Of a stretch of 64,000 nt of DNA, positions 14,622 through 23,686 are shown piece by piece. Made by a program: the position numbers and the translations under genes. Location of the stretch: contig CALVXO010000003.1 in assembly GCA_944371325.1 (NCBI GenBank), forward strand, positions 30,097 through 94,096, written 5' to 3'. A model generated the notes under the pieces. That model searched no databases. It worked only from the letters and a program-made list of their open reading frames with translations, and was not told where the DNA came from. This DNA is from an uncultured Bacilli bacterium. Lineage in GTDB: Bacteria; Bacillota_I; Bacilli_A; RF39; UBA660. Every line of letters begins with the position of its first letter. The first letter of the stretch is position 1.

Positions 14622-16745
14622 TTATTTTAAAGCTTCCTTACGAGATAAATTAAGTCTACCTTTTTTGTCATAACCTAAAGATTTAACAATTATTTCATCT
14701 CCCACCTTAACTACATCACTTGGTTTTTCAACACGTTCTTTAGCTAAATGAGAAACATGAACTAATCCTTCAACACCAGGCCAAAGTTCTACAAAACAAC
14801 CAAAATCTTCAACTTTTACAACTTTACCAGTATAAATCTTACCTGTTTCAACTTCTCTAACAACATCTTTTATCATATTAGCTGTTTTTTCAATTATATC
14901 TTTATCAGTGTGATAAATTATTACTCTTCCATCATCTTCTAAATCAACTTTAACAGCATTAATATCAGTTACAGCATTTACATTACTAGCTTCTAAAATG
15001 ATTTTAGTAATCATTTCACCACCTTTACCAATAACATCTTTAATCTTATTTGGATCAATTGTAAATGTCATCATTTTTGGTGCATATTTACTTACTTCTT
15101 TACGTGGTTCTTTAATTTGTTTAGCAATAACTTTTAATATTTCTAATCTTGCTTTATGAGCTTGCGCTAAAGCTTCTTTTAGAATTTGTTTAGTTATACC
15201 TTTAATTTTAATATCCATTTGTAATGCACAAATACCATTTTTAGTACCTGCCACTTTAAAGTCCATATCTCCTAAATGGTCTTCTAATCCTTGAATATCG
15301 GTTAAAATAGTATAATCATCACCACTAGTAATTAATCCCATAGCAATACCAGCTACAGGTGCTTTAATAGGAACACCAGCAGCCATTAAACTCATACAAC
15401 CAGCACAAATACTTGCTTGACTACTACTACCATTAGATTCCAATATTTCAGATACAACTCTTATTGTATAAGGGAATTCTTCTTCAGAAGGTATTACTTG
15501 TAATAATGCTCTTTCACCTAATGCACCATGACCAATTTCTCTTCTACCAGGAGCACCATATCTACCTGTTTCTCCTACTGAAAATTGAGGGAAATTGTAA
15601 TGTAATATAAATCTTTTAGAATCTTCAATTCCTAAGCCATCTAATATTTGATGTTCACCTAATGCACCTAATGTAGTTACTGATAAACTTTGTGTTTCTC
15701 CTCTTGTAAATAAAGCAGAGCCATGAGTTCTAGGTAACAAATCAATAGCAGTAGATAAAGGTCTTATTTCAGTCATCTTTCTACCATCGGCTCTTATTTT
15801 TTCTTTAACTACTATATTTCTAAATACTTCATATTTAACATTTTCAAATATATTAGCTACTTTAGTTAATAATTCTTTTAATTCATCTTCTTTTAAAGAT
15901 TCATCAGTATATTTTTCTAATAAATTTTCTTTAATTTCATCTAATTTAGCATATTTTTCTAACTTGTCTTTAATTCTTAAAGCTTTATCAATATCATCTT
16001 TAATCAAGTTAGTTACTTCATTAGTTAATTCTTCAGATATTTCTAATTTAGGATAATCATATTTTTCTACACCGATTTCTTCAATTATTTTTTCTTGAAA
16101 TTCAATTAATTCTTTAATTGCTTCATGTCCAAACATTAAAGCTTCTAGCATATCTTCTTCACTAACTTCTTTAGCACCTGCTTCAACCATATTGATAGCT
16201 TCTTTAGTACCAGATACAGTTAAATCAATATCTGATTTTTCTGCTTCTTCAACGGTTGGATTAATAACAAATTTGCCATCAACTCTTCCTACTTTAACTC
16301 CGGCTACTGGACCATTAAAAGGTACTTGACTTATACAAGTAGCTAAAGATGAACCAAATAAAGCAGTTATTTCCGGACTATTGTCTTGATCGACTGACAA
16401 AACTGTATTTACTATTTGAACTTCATTTTTAAAATCTTCTGGGAATAATGGCCTCATTGGTCTATCAATCATACGTGCTGCTAGAGTAGCGTTTTCCGTA
16501 GGTCTTCCTTCTCTTTTAATAAATCCGCCAGGTATTTTACCTACTGAATATAATTTTTCATTATATAAAACTGTTAATGGGAAAAAATCAGCTAATAAAT
16601 TAACATTTTTAGACATAACAACAGTAGATAAAATAACTGTATCTCCATATCTTACTAATACTGCACCATGAGCTTGTTTAGCTAATTCTCCATTTTCAAC
16701 TATAATCTTTCTTCCTCTAAAATCTAATTCAAATGTTTTCTTCAT
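14622..16745 (-). CDS. pnp: Polyribonucleotide nucleotidyltransferase (PNPase)
   Basis: 707 residues, usual length. Two RNase PH domains (about 5-230 and 315-545) flanking an alpha-helical segment, then KH (about 555-615; the GxxG in [11 protein letters not shown]) and S1 (about 620-695; [28 protein letters not shown]). Catalytic-core motifs [15 protein letters not shown] and [18 protein letters not shown] are intact. A phosphorolytic 3' exonuclease of the RNA degradosome. ATG 16745 has AGGAGG; the frame upstream to 16769 is not used. Downstream of rpsO across an intrinsic terminator, the conserved order. Confidence 0.97.
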   Translation of the reverse strand: MKKTFELDFRGRKIIVENGELAKQAHGAVLVRYGDTVILSTVVMSKNVNLLADFFPLTVLYNEKLYSVGKIPGGFIKREGRPTENATLAARMIDRPMRPLFPEDFKNEVQIVNTVLSVDQDNSPEITALFGSSLATCISQVPFNGPVAGVKVGRVDGKFVINPTVEEAEKSDIDLTVSGTKEAINMVEAGAKEVSEEDMLEALMFGHEAIKELIEFQEKIIEEIGVEKYDYPKLEISEELTNEVTNLIKDDIDKALRIKDKLEKYAKLDEIKENLLEKYTDESLKEDELKELLTKVANIFENVKYEVFRNIVVKEKIRADGRKMTEIRPLSTAIDLLPRTHGSALFTRGETQSLSVTTLGALGEHQILDGLGIEDSKRFILHYNFPQFSVGETGRYGAPGRREIGHGALGERALLQVIPSEEEFPYTIRVVSEILESNGSSSQASICAGCMSLMAAGVPIKAPVAGIAMGLITSGDDYTILTDIQGLEDHLGDMDFKVAGTKNGICALQMDIKIKGITKQILKEALAQAHKARLEILKVIAKQIKEPRKEVSKYAPKMMTFTIDPNKIKDVIGKGGEMITKIILEASNVNAVTDINAVKVDLEDDGRVIIYHTDKDIIEKTANMIKDVVREVETGKIYTGKVVKVEDFGCFVELWPGVEGLVHVSHLAKERVEKPSDVVKVGDEIIVKSLGYDKKGRLNLSRKEALK

Positions 16746-16757
16746 AATTCCTCCTAT

Positions 16758-16783
16758 AAAAAAAGACACTTAAAAAGAGTGCC
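16758..16783 (-). terminator. Terminator between rpsO and pnp
   Basis: On the - strand, GGCACT pairs with AGTGTC (one G-U) around a CTTTTTA loop and is followed by seven T's. It touches the rpsO stop. Read-through would feed pnp. Confidence 0.7.
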
Positions 16784-17052
16784 TACTTTCTTAAATTTAA
16801 TTCTTTGATTACTTTTCTGTATCTTGTTACATCATGTTTTAATAAGTAATTTAATAAGCTTCTTCTTTGACCTACTTTTTTAAGTAACCCACGTCTTGAA
16901 TGGAAATCATGAGTGTGTTCTTTTAAATGTTCAGTTAAAGTGTTTATTTCATCTGTTAAGATAGCGATTTGAACTTCAATACTACCAGTATCTTGTTCAT
17001 TTTTACCAAATTTCTTAACTAATTCTGCTTTTCTTTCTTTAGTTAAAGCCAT
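16783..17052 (-). CDS. rpsO: 30S ribosomal protein S15
   Basis: 89 residues, exact family length. Contains [35 protein letters not shown] and the C-terminal [16 protein letters not shown], which bind 16S rRNA and the central domain proteins. Shine-Dalgarno AAAGGAG. Preceded by a leader that may be autoregulatory and followed by pnp. Confidence 0.98.
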   Translation of the reverse strand: MALTKERKAELVKKFGKNEQDTGSIEVQIAILTDEINTLTEHLKEHTHDFHSRRGLLKKVGQRRSLLNYLLKHDVTRYRKVIKELNLRK

Positions 17053-17165
17053 TTTTAAATCTCCTTTCTTATATATTTGCTCAAATCCAAGAAATAAACC
17101 GGAGAAGATTCAATTCCTAGAAATAAGTACTATTTAATAATACACTATATTTAATAAAAAGTAAA
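17053..17165 (-). promoter_or_regulatory. rpsO promoter and structured leader
   Basis: Promoter on the - strand: TTTACT (17160-17165), 17 bp, TATTAT (17137-17142). The leader of about 75 nt holds CTTAT and ATAAG segments that can close a multi-stem structure just before the Shine-Dalgarno. S15 represses its own mRNA through leader structures in many bacteria; that this leader does so is inference. Confidence 0.5.
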
Positions 17166-17168
17166 TAG

Positions 17169-18029
17169 TTAAATAAACATTTTATAAGGTTTTAGCTTAT
17201 TTTCTTCCCTTTTATATAATGCAATAACATCATCATCGATAAATAATACATATTCTTGATTATAAATATTATCTAATATTTGACCATTCCTAACTTTAAA
17301 CTTTAACTTATCATCAACTTTAACAGTAAAATAATCTTTTAAAGCTTCTTTAATTAGTATTATTTTATAGTTATTATTTTTAATATCTTCTAAAGTATAA
17401 GAATCTTTAATGTTAAAATTACCTTGTTCTATTCTTGTTAAATTTTTCATTGTTCCAATAGTATTTAATTTAGAAGCAATATCATTAATTAAACTTCTAA
17501 TATAAGTACCCTTACTTACTTTACAAGTAAATTTAAATACTGTTTTTTTATCAATATAATTTAATTCATCTAATTTAATTTCTTTAATAGTTACCATTCT
17601 TTTAGGTAAAATGACTTTTTCATTATTTCTAGCATATTCATATAACTTTTTGCCATTTATTTTAACAGCAGAATAAATAGGAACTTCTTGATTATATGAT
17701 CCAATAAAAGAATTTAAAGTATTAATAATATCTTCTTTTTTATAATAAGTATCACATTTTTCTAAAACATTACCAGTTATATCTAAAGTATCTGTTTTTA
17801 TACCTAAAATAACCTCTGCTTGATAAACTTTTTCTTCACTAGTTATTATTTCACTTAACTTAGTTGCTTTATTGATAGTTAAAACTAAAACACCAGTTGC
17901 AATAGGATCTAATGTTCCAGTATGACCTATTTTTTTAGTTTTAAATATTTTTGATACTTCATTAACTACATCTCTACTTGTTACATCCTTTGGCTTATTA
18001 ACAACCAATAATCCACTAGTCTCGATCAT
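17169..18029 (-). CDS. truB: tRNA pseudouridine(55) synthase TruB
   Basis: 286 residues. Converts U55 of the T-arm to pseudouridine. The N-terminus GLLVVNKPKDVTSRDVV, the catalytic aspartate in KIGHTGTLDPIATGVL and YSAVKINGKKLYEYAR are intact, followed by KGTYIRSLINDIA. It starts within the end of the peptidase gene (14-nt overlap) and has no clear Shine-Dalgarno, so translation is probably coupled. Neighbours rpsO-pnp give a translation/RNA cluster. Confidence 0.95.
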   Translation of the reverse strand: MIETSGLLVVNKPKDVTSRDVVNEVSKIFKTKKIGHTGTLDPIATGVLVLTINKATKLSEIITSEEKVYQAEVILGIKTDTLDITGNVLEKCDTYYKKEDIINTLNSFIGSYNQEVPIYSAVKINGKKLYEYARNNEKVILPKRMVTIKEIKLDELNYIDKKTVFKFTCKVSKGTYIRSLINDIASKLNTIGTMKNLTRIEQGNFNIKDSYTLEDIKNNNYKIILIKEALKDYFTVKVDDKLKFKVRNGQILDNIYNQEYVLFIDDDVIALYKREENKLKPYKMFI

Positions 18030-18693
18030 TTAATATTAAAACTAATCTTAATAATTGTAATAAGTTAGAAACTAATCCTGCTACATATGTCATAGCAGCC
18101 GCAAATAAGACTTTGCTTACTTGTTCATGTTCATTGTTATCAATTAAACCTAAAGAAATTAACTGTTCTTTTGCTCGTTTAGAAGCATCAAATTCAACAG
18201 GTAATGTAACCAATTGAAATAAAATAGATACACCTAAAATTAAGATACTTATTTTTAAATAACTAGTTAAACCAGCAAATATAGAAATAAATAAGCCAAA
18301 ATAACCTAAATATGAAACTAAATTAACAAAAGGAACTAAAGCAGATCTAATCTTCATAAAAGTATATCCCTCTTTATCTTGAATAGCATGACCACATTCA
18401 TGAGCGGCAACACCTACTGAAGAAATAGACTCTTCATGAAAAATAGCACTAGATAATCTAATAACTTTTCTAGATGGATCATAATGATCTGTTAATTCTC
18501 CTTTAGTTTCAACTACATAAACATCTTTTAACCCATTAGCATCTAATATTTTTCTCGCTACTTCTTGACCAGTTAAATTAGATTTTACTTTATATTCTCT
18601 ATATTTTTTATAATTACCAGTTACATTAAATTGGGCCCATAAAACAATTATTAAACCTAATAAACCTAAACCATAATATGTAAATATATCCAT
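18016..18693 (-). CDS. YugP-type zinc metallopeptidase, membrane protein
   Basis: 225 residues of the Zn_peptidase_2 family. Helix 1 at the N-terminus, zinc motif HECGH (in VGVAAHECGHAIQD, about residue 105), two central hydrophobic helices and a last helix, with the FDASKRAKEQL segment typical of YugP. Substrates are not known. The cysS stop and this start overlap by one base (TAATG) and GAGGTGATT lies before the ATG, so it is in an operon cysS-yugP-truB. Confidence 0.9.
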   Translation of the reverse strand: MDIFTYYGLGLLGLIIVLWAQFNVTGNYKKYREYKVKSNLTGQEVARKILDANGLKDVYVVETKGELTDHYDPSRKVIRLSSAIFHEESISSVGVAAHECGHAIQDKEGYTFMKIRSALVPFVNLVSYLGYFGLFISIFAGLTSYLKISILILGVSILFQLVTLPVEFDASKRAKEQLISLGLIDNNEHEQVSKVLFAAAMTYVAGLVSNLLQLLRLVLILNDRD

Positions 18694-20090
18694 TAAATCA
18701 CCTCGTATATTGTACCTTCTCTGGTATCTTTTATTTTAATATTTTTACTTTCTAACTCTTTTCTTATATTATCAGCTTTTTCATAATCTTTATTCAGTTT
18801 AGCTAACTTTCTTTCTTCTAATTTTTCATTAATATATTTTATTAATTCTTCATCTAATTTCTTTTCATTATTTAATAAATTTAATGATAATACTTTATCA
18901 TAATCTTTAATCACTTCTAATTTAGTACTATCACTTGTATCTTCTTTTAATATATCATATAAACAAGTTAACATTAAAGAAGTATTTAAATCATTACCAA
19001 TTGCATCTTTAAATTTATTTTGATATTTTTTTACAATTTCATTATCAATATTTCCATCTTCTTTTATATTTTTAATCTTATTTAATAATTTATTATAAGT
19101 GTTAGTAGCTTTGTCTAAAGCATCATAACTAAATACTAATTGATTACGATAATGTGATTGCAAACAAAAAAATCTATATGCTAAAGGATTATAACCCTTA
19201 CTTTCCAATAAAGATACTGTTAAAAATTCACCTTTACTTTTACTCATCTTACCAGTAGAATCATTTAAATGTTCACCATGTAACCAATAATTACACCATT
19301 TATGACCTAAATAAGCTTCTGATTGCGCTATTTCATTAGTATGATGAGGAAATATATTATCAACACCACCACAATGAATATCTAAGTATTCACCTAAATA
19401 ATTAATTGATAAACCTGAACATTCAATATGCCATCCAGGGTATCCAACTCCCCAAGGGCTATCCCATTTCATTGTTTGATTTTCAAACTTACTAATAGTA
19501 AACCATAATCCAAAATCATAAGGATTTTTTTTATGAATATCTTCACTAACATCATCTCTAGCACCAATTATTAATTCATCTGGATTTTTACCTGATAATT
19601 TGTAATAATCTTTAGCTTTTGAAATGTCAAAATAAACATTACCATTTGATATATAAGCATATCCTTCACCTAATAGTTTACTAACCATTTTTATATAAAC
19701 ATCGATATGTTCTGATGCTTTTTCAACTATTTTAGGTTTTCTTATATTTAATTTATTGCAATCATCAAAAAAAGCTTTAGTATAAAAATCTGCTATTTCA
19801 TAAACAGTTTTATGTTCTCTAATAGCACCTTTAATCATCTTATCTTCGCCCGTATCAGCATCACTAGACATATGACCTACATCAGTTATATTCATACATC
19901 TTTTTACATTATAACCTAAATATTCTAATCCTTTTTCTAGAATATCTTCAAATATATAAGTCCTTAAATTACCAATATGAGCATAATGATAAACTGTAGG
20001 CCCACAAGTATATAATGTAACCAAATCTTTATTATTAGGTATAAATTCTTCAACTTTTTTATTTAATGTGTTATATAGTTTCACATTCAA
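18693..20090 (-). CDS. cysS: Cysteinyl-tRNA synthetase
   Basis: 465 residues. Class I synthetase: HIGH-equivalent YAHIGNLR near residue 36, zinc-binding cysteine in LYTCGPTVY, WHIECSGL and HCGGVDNIFPHHTNEIAQ in the catalytic core, and KMSKSKG near 272. The C-terminal helical domain carries RKLAKLNKDYEKADNIRKEL. Shine-Dalgarno AAGGTGAT. It heads a three-gene operon with the peptidase and truB. Confidence 0.97.
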   Translation of the reverse strand: MNVKLYNTLNKKVEEFIPNNKDLVTLYTCGPTVYHYAHIGNLRTYIFEDILEKGLEYLGYNVKRCMNITDVGHMSSDADTGEDKMIKGAIREHKTVYEIADFYTKAFFDDCNKLNIRKPKIVEKASEHIDVYIKMVSKLLGEGYAYISNGNVYFDISKAKDYYKLSGKNPDELIIGARDDVSEDIHKKNPYDFGLWFTISKFENQTMKWDSPWGVGYPGWHIECSGLSINYLGEYLDIHCGGVDNIFPHHTNEIAQSEAYLGHKWCNYWLHGEHLNDSTGKMSKSKGEFLTVSLLESKGYNPLAYRFFCLQSHYRNQLVFSYDALDKATNTYNKLLNKIKNIKEDGNIDNEIVKKYQNKFKDAIGNDLNTSLMLTCLYDILKEDTSDSTKLEVIKDYDKVLSLNLLNNEKKLDEELIKYINEKLEERKLAKLNKDYEKADNIRKELESKNIKIKDTREGTIYEVI

Positions 20091-20104
20091 TCACCTTCTA
20101 CATT

Positions 20105-20113
20105 ATTATATCA
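20105..20113 (-). promoter_or_regulatory. Extended -10 promoter of cysS operon
   Basis: TGATATAAT on the - strand, 15 bp upstream of the cysS start, with no other gene in between. Confidence 0.55.
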
Positions 20114-20134
20114 TATAGAAATATAAAATAAAAC

Positions 20135-20157
20135 AAAAAACGCATTATTGCGTTTTT
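20135..20157 (-). terminator. Terminator of the DnaJ-domain gene
   Basis: AAAAACGCA/TGCGTTTTT stem (20136-20144 with 20149-20157) and a TTAT loop that holds the stop codon. The T tract continues on the - strand. Confidence 0.8.
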
Positions 20158-21257
20158 GTTAAAGTTTTTTCTTCTTCCAAACATTTTAAAGATTCATGAT
20201 TAATGATTTCTCCTAAATATTTAGAACCGTTTACTACTGCTGGACTTTCTTGTGATCCTTCAGTAAGCGCTTTAATTATAGTTTTATTTTCAGATGTTAC
20301 ATATCTTGCATCTCTATATAATTCAGCAAACCAATACCAATATTGTTCAGATAATAATCCACCACCATTAGTTAATGAATAGTTTTGATAATTTTCATCT
20401 GTAATTTTACCATTACCCATATAAAATTCTGTTATAAGTTTAAATGAACGTTGGAATTCTTCGTCAGTCATTGTACCATCATTTAATTTTTTTCTTAAAC
20501 TTTGGAATTCTTTATCAATCTCACTAATGATTTTTTTATCTTGTTCATCATAAACTAATGGAACTAATGAAACATATTCCCCATTTGTTATATCATGTTG
20601 ACCAACATTACTTGCATAACTATACATATTTTGGATTTCTTCTATCATATTTAAATCTTTGTTTTCCCACATAGTTTTAATATCGTCTTGATCCAAATAA
20701 TCTATATTTGATACAAATAAAGCTGATCTAATAATTGTAGGGTCTACATTTAATCCTTTTGCTTTATTATCTTCTAATATTTCTTGAGTTTTTTGTTCAA
20801 TATTATTAGCATTTAATAATTTTTCTTCTACAACAACTTCTGGTACTTCTTCAACTGGTACAGTAGAAGATATTGGTGTTACTGTTGGTTCAGCATTTCT
20901 TGATTTACCTGAATTATTAGTTTTATTTCCGATTAAATATCCGGCAAATACTGCAGCTAAAACTAAAGAAGCTAGTTTAATCTTACCACCATGTTTTTTG
21001 AAAAATCCTTTTGATTTTTTGTTAACTTTTAAATTTTTAACTGGCTTTAATGTCTTATCATATTCAGCTCTTTTTTCATCATCACATAAAGTTTCAGCAG
21101 CATTTAATAATTCTCTAAATTCTCTTTCTTTAGTTGGATCTTCTTCAGCAAATCCATCAGGATAGTTTTTATTAACGATTGAATTAAAAGCATTTCTAAT
21201 TTCTTCTTTAGATGCATTTCTTGATACACCTAACATATCATAATAATTTTTTTCCAT
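20145..21257 (-). CDS. DnaJ-domain membrane protein
   Basis: 370 residues. An N-terminal J domain (YYDMLGVSRNASKEEIRNAF); the canonical HPD tripeptide is replaced by NYPDG, so PD is kept and His is lost. Then a basic stretch, one membrane helix (LASLVLAAVFAGYLIG, about 90-106) and a large C-terminal domain with no known fold. If the HPD loss is real, stimulation of DnaK is doubtful. The start is ATG 21257, behind GGGGG; the frame to 21305 is not used. It shares a duplicated double-promoter region with the surface-protein gene at 22178-23560. Confidence 0.75.
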   Translation of the reverse strand: MEKNYYDMLGVSRNASKEEIRNAFNSIVNKNYPDGFAEEDPTKEREFRELLNAAETLCDDEKRAEYDKTLKPVKNLKVNKKSKGFFKKHGGKIKLASLVLAAVFAGYLIGNKTNNSGKSRNAEPTVTPISSTVPVEEVPEVVVEEKLLNANNIEQKTQEILEDNKAKGLNVDPTIIRSALFVSNIDYLDQDDIKTMWENKDLNMIEEIQNMYSYASNVGQHDITNGEYVSLVPLVYDEQDKKIISEIDKEFQSLRKKLNDGTMTDEEFQRSFKLITEFYMGNGKITDENYQNYSLTNGGGLLSEQYWYWFAELYRDARYVTSENKTIIKALTEGSQESPAVVNGSKYLGEIINHESLKCLEEEKTLTKTQ

Positions 21258-21285
21258 ATTAATTCCCCCTCTTTTTTTGTGATAT

Positions 21286-21375
21286 ATACTACCACAATAT
21301 ATCATTTATGTCAAATTTACATTATTTCTCTCAAGTTGTTGCTAACTATTATAGCATTTTTATTTTTTTTGTCAA
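21286..21375 (-). promoter_or_regulatory. Tandem promoters with conserved element (copy A)
   Basis: On the - strand, P1 is TTGACA (21370-21375), 16 bp, TATAAT (21348-21353) with TG; P2 is TTGACA (21309-21314), 17 bp, TAGTAT (21286-21291). Between them lies GCAACAACTTGAGAGA (21327-21342). Copy B at 23591-23686 has the same order, spacings and element. Confidence 0.8.
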
Positions 21376-21400
21376 ATTTAAAAAAATTTTTTAAAATATC

Positions 21401-21429
21401 TTGCATATTATATATAAATGTGTTATTAT
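21401..21429 (+). promoter_or_regulatory. Promoter of the tRNA-Ile2/tRNA-Leu pair
   Basis: TTGCAT (21401-21406), 17 bp, TATTAT (21424-21429); transcription would begin about 14 nt before the first tRNA. Confidence 0.7.
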
Positions 21430-21448
21430 ATTGGAGTATTAGTTGAAC

Positions 21449-21525
21449 GGACCCTTAGCTCAGTTGGTTAGAGCATCCGGCTCATAACCGGGCGGTCGTA
21501 GGTTCGAGTCCTACAGGGTCCACCA
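21449..21525 (+). tRNA. tRNA with CAT anticodon, most likely tRNA-Ile2
   Basis: 77 nt with encoded CCA. Acceptor stem GGACCCT/AGGGTCC, discriminator A, anticodon CAT at 21483-21485. The GGACC acceptor, GGCTCATAACC anticodon arm and discriminator A resemble Firmicute and Mollicute tRNA-Ile2 (C34 becomes lysidine) and not elongator Met, which is found separately at 58728-58804. The assignment as Ile2 is by similarity of the arms. Confidence 0.85.
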
Positions 21526-21530
21526 CTTAT

Positions 21531-21615
21531 GCGAGTGTGGCGAAATTGGCAGACGCACTAGACTTAGGATCTAGCGCCTTATGGCATGGGGGTTCAAGTC
21601 CCTTCACTCGCACCA
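21531..21615 (+). tRNA. tRNA-Leu (TAG)
   Basis: 85 nt with encoded CCA. Acceptor GCGAGTG/CACTCGC, long variable arm, anticodon TAG at 21565-21567 in a CTAGA/TCTAG stem. Co-transcribed with the preceding tRNA, 5 nt apart. Confidence 0.95.
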
Positions 21616-21630
21616 GTAAGCTTAAAATAT

Positions 21631-21653
21631 CAACCTAAGAGGTTGTTTTTTTT
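21631..21653 (+). terminator. Terminator of the tRNA operon
   Basis: CAACCT-AAG-AGGTTG hairpin followed by eight T's. Confidence 0.85.
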
Positions 21654-21655
21654 AT

Positions 21656-21680
21656 AAAAAAATCCTTTTATAAGGATTTA
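21656..21680 (-). terminator. Terminator of the 139-residue gene
   Basis: AAATCCTT (21660-21667) / AAGGATTT (21672-21679), loop TTAT. Seven T's follow on the - strand. It includes the stop codon. Confidence 0.75.
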
Positions 21681-22097
21681 TTTTTGTAACATTTTTAATA
21701 AATTAATTTTGAACATATCTTTTTCTTGATTTTCTTTTGATACCATAACACCTTTATATGTTGTTAATTCAGATTGATGTCCTTCTCCTAAAATTCCTTC
21801 AGGAGTTATTTTATCTAACATTACTATTTTCTCAGAAAAATAAACAGTATAATGTAATTTTATATCGCCATGAACTTTTGAAAACATTATATCAGTAGGC
21901 AATTTTAATTCATAATTTTTTGAATTATTTTCTTCATTGGTAGAAACTATTTCCCCTAAAAATTTTCCTTCTTTAAATGATGGATAATATGAAAAATATA
22001 ACTTTTTATATGCTAACATATTGTATTTTTTTAACGATCTTTCATACTTTCTAAATTCATTTTCATTTACATATTCAAATAAATAAGCATCTTTCAT
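21678..22097 (-). CDS. Hypothetical protein, 139 aa
   Basis: The longest frame reaches 22175, but ATG 22097 has the Shine-Dalgarno (GAGGTGCGAT) and starts MKDAYLFEYVNENEFRKYE. The product is soluble, mixed alpha/beta in look and tyrosine rich, with a central run of alternating hydrophobic residues (VHGDIKLHYTVYFSEKIVML). It has its own consensus promoter and terminator. No family recognised. Confidence 0.6.
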   Translation of the reverse strand: MKDAYLFEYVNENEFRKYERSLKKYNMLAYKKLYFSYYPSFKEGKFLGEIVSTNEENNSKNYELKLPTDIMFSKVHGDIKLHYTVYFSEKIVMLDKITPEGILGEGHQSELTTYKGVMVSKENQEKDMFKINLLKMLQK

Positions 22098-22131
22098 ATT
22101 ATCGCACCTCGATTCTCTCCTATTCTTCTTA

Positions 22132-22160
22132 ATTTTAACATAACAATAATTAAAAGTCAA
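22132..22160 (-). promoter_or_regulatory. Promoter of the 139-residue gene
   Basis: TTGACT (22155-22160), 17 bp, TAAAAT (22132-22137) on the - strand, immediately after the terminator of the surface-protein gene. Confidence 0.7.
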
Positions 22161-22162
22161 AC

Positions 22163-22192
22163 AAAAAAGAAGCAAGTTTACACTTCTTTTTT
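22163..22192 (-). terminator. Terminator of the surface-protein gene
   Basis: AAAAAAGAAG (22163-22172) / CTTCTTTTTT (22183-22192), 10-nt loop. It overlaps the last codons and stop. Confidence 0.75.
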
Positions 22193-23560
22193 ATTTCCTG
22201 TTAAATAATAGCCTTGACTTAATAATGTTTGGTCATTTTTACTTGTACTCCATTTATAATAAGTACCAGCAACAGTTAATTGTTTACGAGTTCTATATCT
22301 ATAATAAGTCACATATCCTTTGACTGGAACTTGTCTAGTTTTTTGAACTTCTACAACAACTTTATAAGGAACTTTAGTAGTTACTGTTTCATAAATTGGC
22401 TCATAAGTAACACTACCACCTGTTCTTTTTACACAGTTGCTTCCTTCTAATGTATAACCAGGATAAGCTGCACAAGAATATGATGTACTACCGCTACTAT
22501 AAGATCTTGTATATTTTTTATATGTATAAGTTGTAACGTTTTGACAAACATTAGAACAATCTACTGTTGTTTTGTGACTGACATATTCATATTTAACTGT
22601 ATTACTATCATATAATGGTGAATTACTAGTTACAACAGTTTGGAATACCCAACTACCATAACCGCCTCCACCAGATGAAACAACTTGAGCTGGTTTGGTA
22701 TCAACAGATCCACCACTAGTTACAGGTCTAGAACCAATTTGAACTTGAGTAGTTTGCTCTTTATATCTAACTTCAATTTCGTAATCAGTATATGTTTGAG
22801 TTTTATATCCTGTAACTTCTAATCTTTTTTCAATTTCAACTTGTCTTAAGTTAGTAACACTTATTCTATCTTTTGACCAGCTAGACCAAGGTCCCCAGCT
22901 AGAATAACTATTTTGAACATCTAAACGATATTCATATTTATATTTTTTATTAACTACTGGTGTGCCAGGTTCATCATCAGGCTCATCATCAGGTTTATTA
23001 TCAGGTTTATTATCAGGTTTATCAGTCTTACCAGAATTATCTGGTTTTGTTATTGGTGTTGTTTCTTCTTTCATACAAATTTCAGAATCACAGTAATCAT
23101 AACATCCCATATATACAATGATATAATCTTCATAATCTGAACATGATAATTGAACTTTCATTTGATATTCATCATTCATTTTAGTAACTTTAACATATGA
23201 CTTATTAACGTCACAACTTTGATTGTTACTATCTTTAAATGATAATACTAATTTTTTCTCTAACATTTCCTTTAATGTTAATGTTACAGAATCACCAATT
23301 TTTTGTGGTAATCTAGCATTTGTAAAATAACCTTGAGCAGCATCACGCATACTTTCTATGTTATCTGCAAATAATCTACCATAAAGTGCTTGTAATTGTT
23401 CACTTAATTCACTACTTAATTCGTCCTTACCAACAAAATTATCACTCAAATAACCTTTTGTTGGAAATAACCAAATCATAATTAAAATAAACAAGACAAT
23501 CATAAATAACTGTAATATAATGTCTCTTACTGTAAAAGTATTTTTTCTTTCTTCATACAT
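22178..23560 (-). CDS. Membrane-anchored extracellular repeat protein
   Basis: 460 residues. A cytosolic N-terminus, one membrane helix (about 12-31), an extracellular helical region, a compact domain with six cysteines (about 100-175), a Pro/Asp/Lys linker made of KPDN/EPDD repeats (about 180-210), and a C-terminal Thr/Ser/Tyr/Gly-rich part. The latter holds SWGPWSSWS, reminiscent of the thrombospondin type-1 WxxW ladder, and a CSNVCQ/YSCAAYPGY cysteine set. It looks like a cell-surface protein; no enzyme motif is visible. Shine-Dalgarno GAGGGGG. Shares its promoter module with the DnaJ-domain gene. Confidence 0.65.
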   Translation of the reverse strand: MYEERKNTFTVRDIILQLFMIVLFILIMIWLFPTKGYLSDNFVGKDELSSELSEQLQALYGRLFADNIESMRDAAQGYFTNARLPQKIGDSVTLTLKEMLEKKLVLSFKDSNNQSCDVNKSYVKVTKMNDEYQMKVQLSCSDYEDYIIVYMGCYDYCDSEICMKEETTPITKPDNSGKTDKPDNKPDNKPDDEPDDEPGTPVVNKKYKYEYRLDVQNSYSSWGPWSSWSKDRISVTNLRQVEIEKRLEVTGYKTQTYTDYEIEVRYKEQTTQVQIGSRPVTSGGSVDTKPAQVVSSGGGGYGSWVFQTVVTSNSPLYDSNTVKYEYVSHKTTVDCSNVCQNVTTYTYKKYTRSYSSGSTSYSCAAYPGYTLEGSNCVKRTGGSVTYEPIYETVTTKVPYKVVVEVQKTRQVPVKGYVTYYRYRTRKQLTVAGTYYKWSTSKNDQTLLSQGYYLTGNKKEV

Positions 23561-23590
23561 AATAATTCCCCCTCTTTTTTTATGTCGTAT

Positions 23591-23686
23591 ATACTATCAT
23601 AAAATTCGTTAATTGTCAAATAACAAAATTTTACAATATCTCTCAGTTGTTGCCGTATATTATATCATCTTTTTTTATTTTGTCAA
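23591..23686 (-). promoter_or_regulatory. Tandem promoters with conserved element (copy B)
   Basis: P1: TTGACA (23681-23686), 16 bp, TATAAT (23659-23664). P2: TTGACA (23614-23619), 17 bp, TAGTAT (23591-23596). Element GCAACAACTGAGAGA at 23639-23653. Same layout as copy A. The P1 -35 lies inside the end of the smr gene. Confidence 0.8.

Noticed and set aside
21327..21342. CIRCE operator near the DnaJ-domain gene
   Set aside because: The element GCAACAACTTGAGAGA lacks the GAGTGCTAA inverted arms and the 9-bp spacer; it is a different motif.
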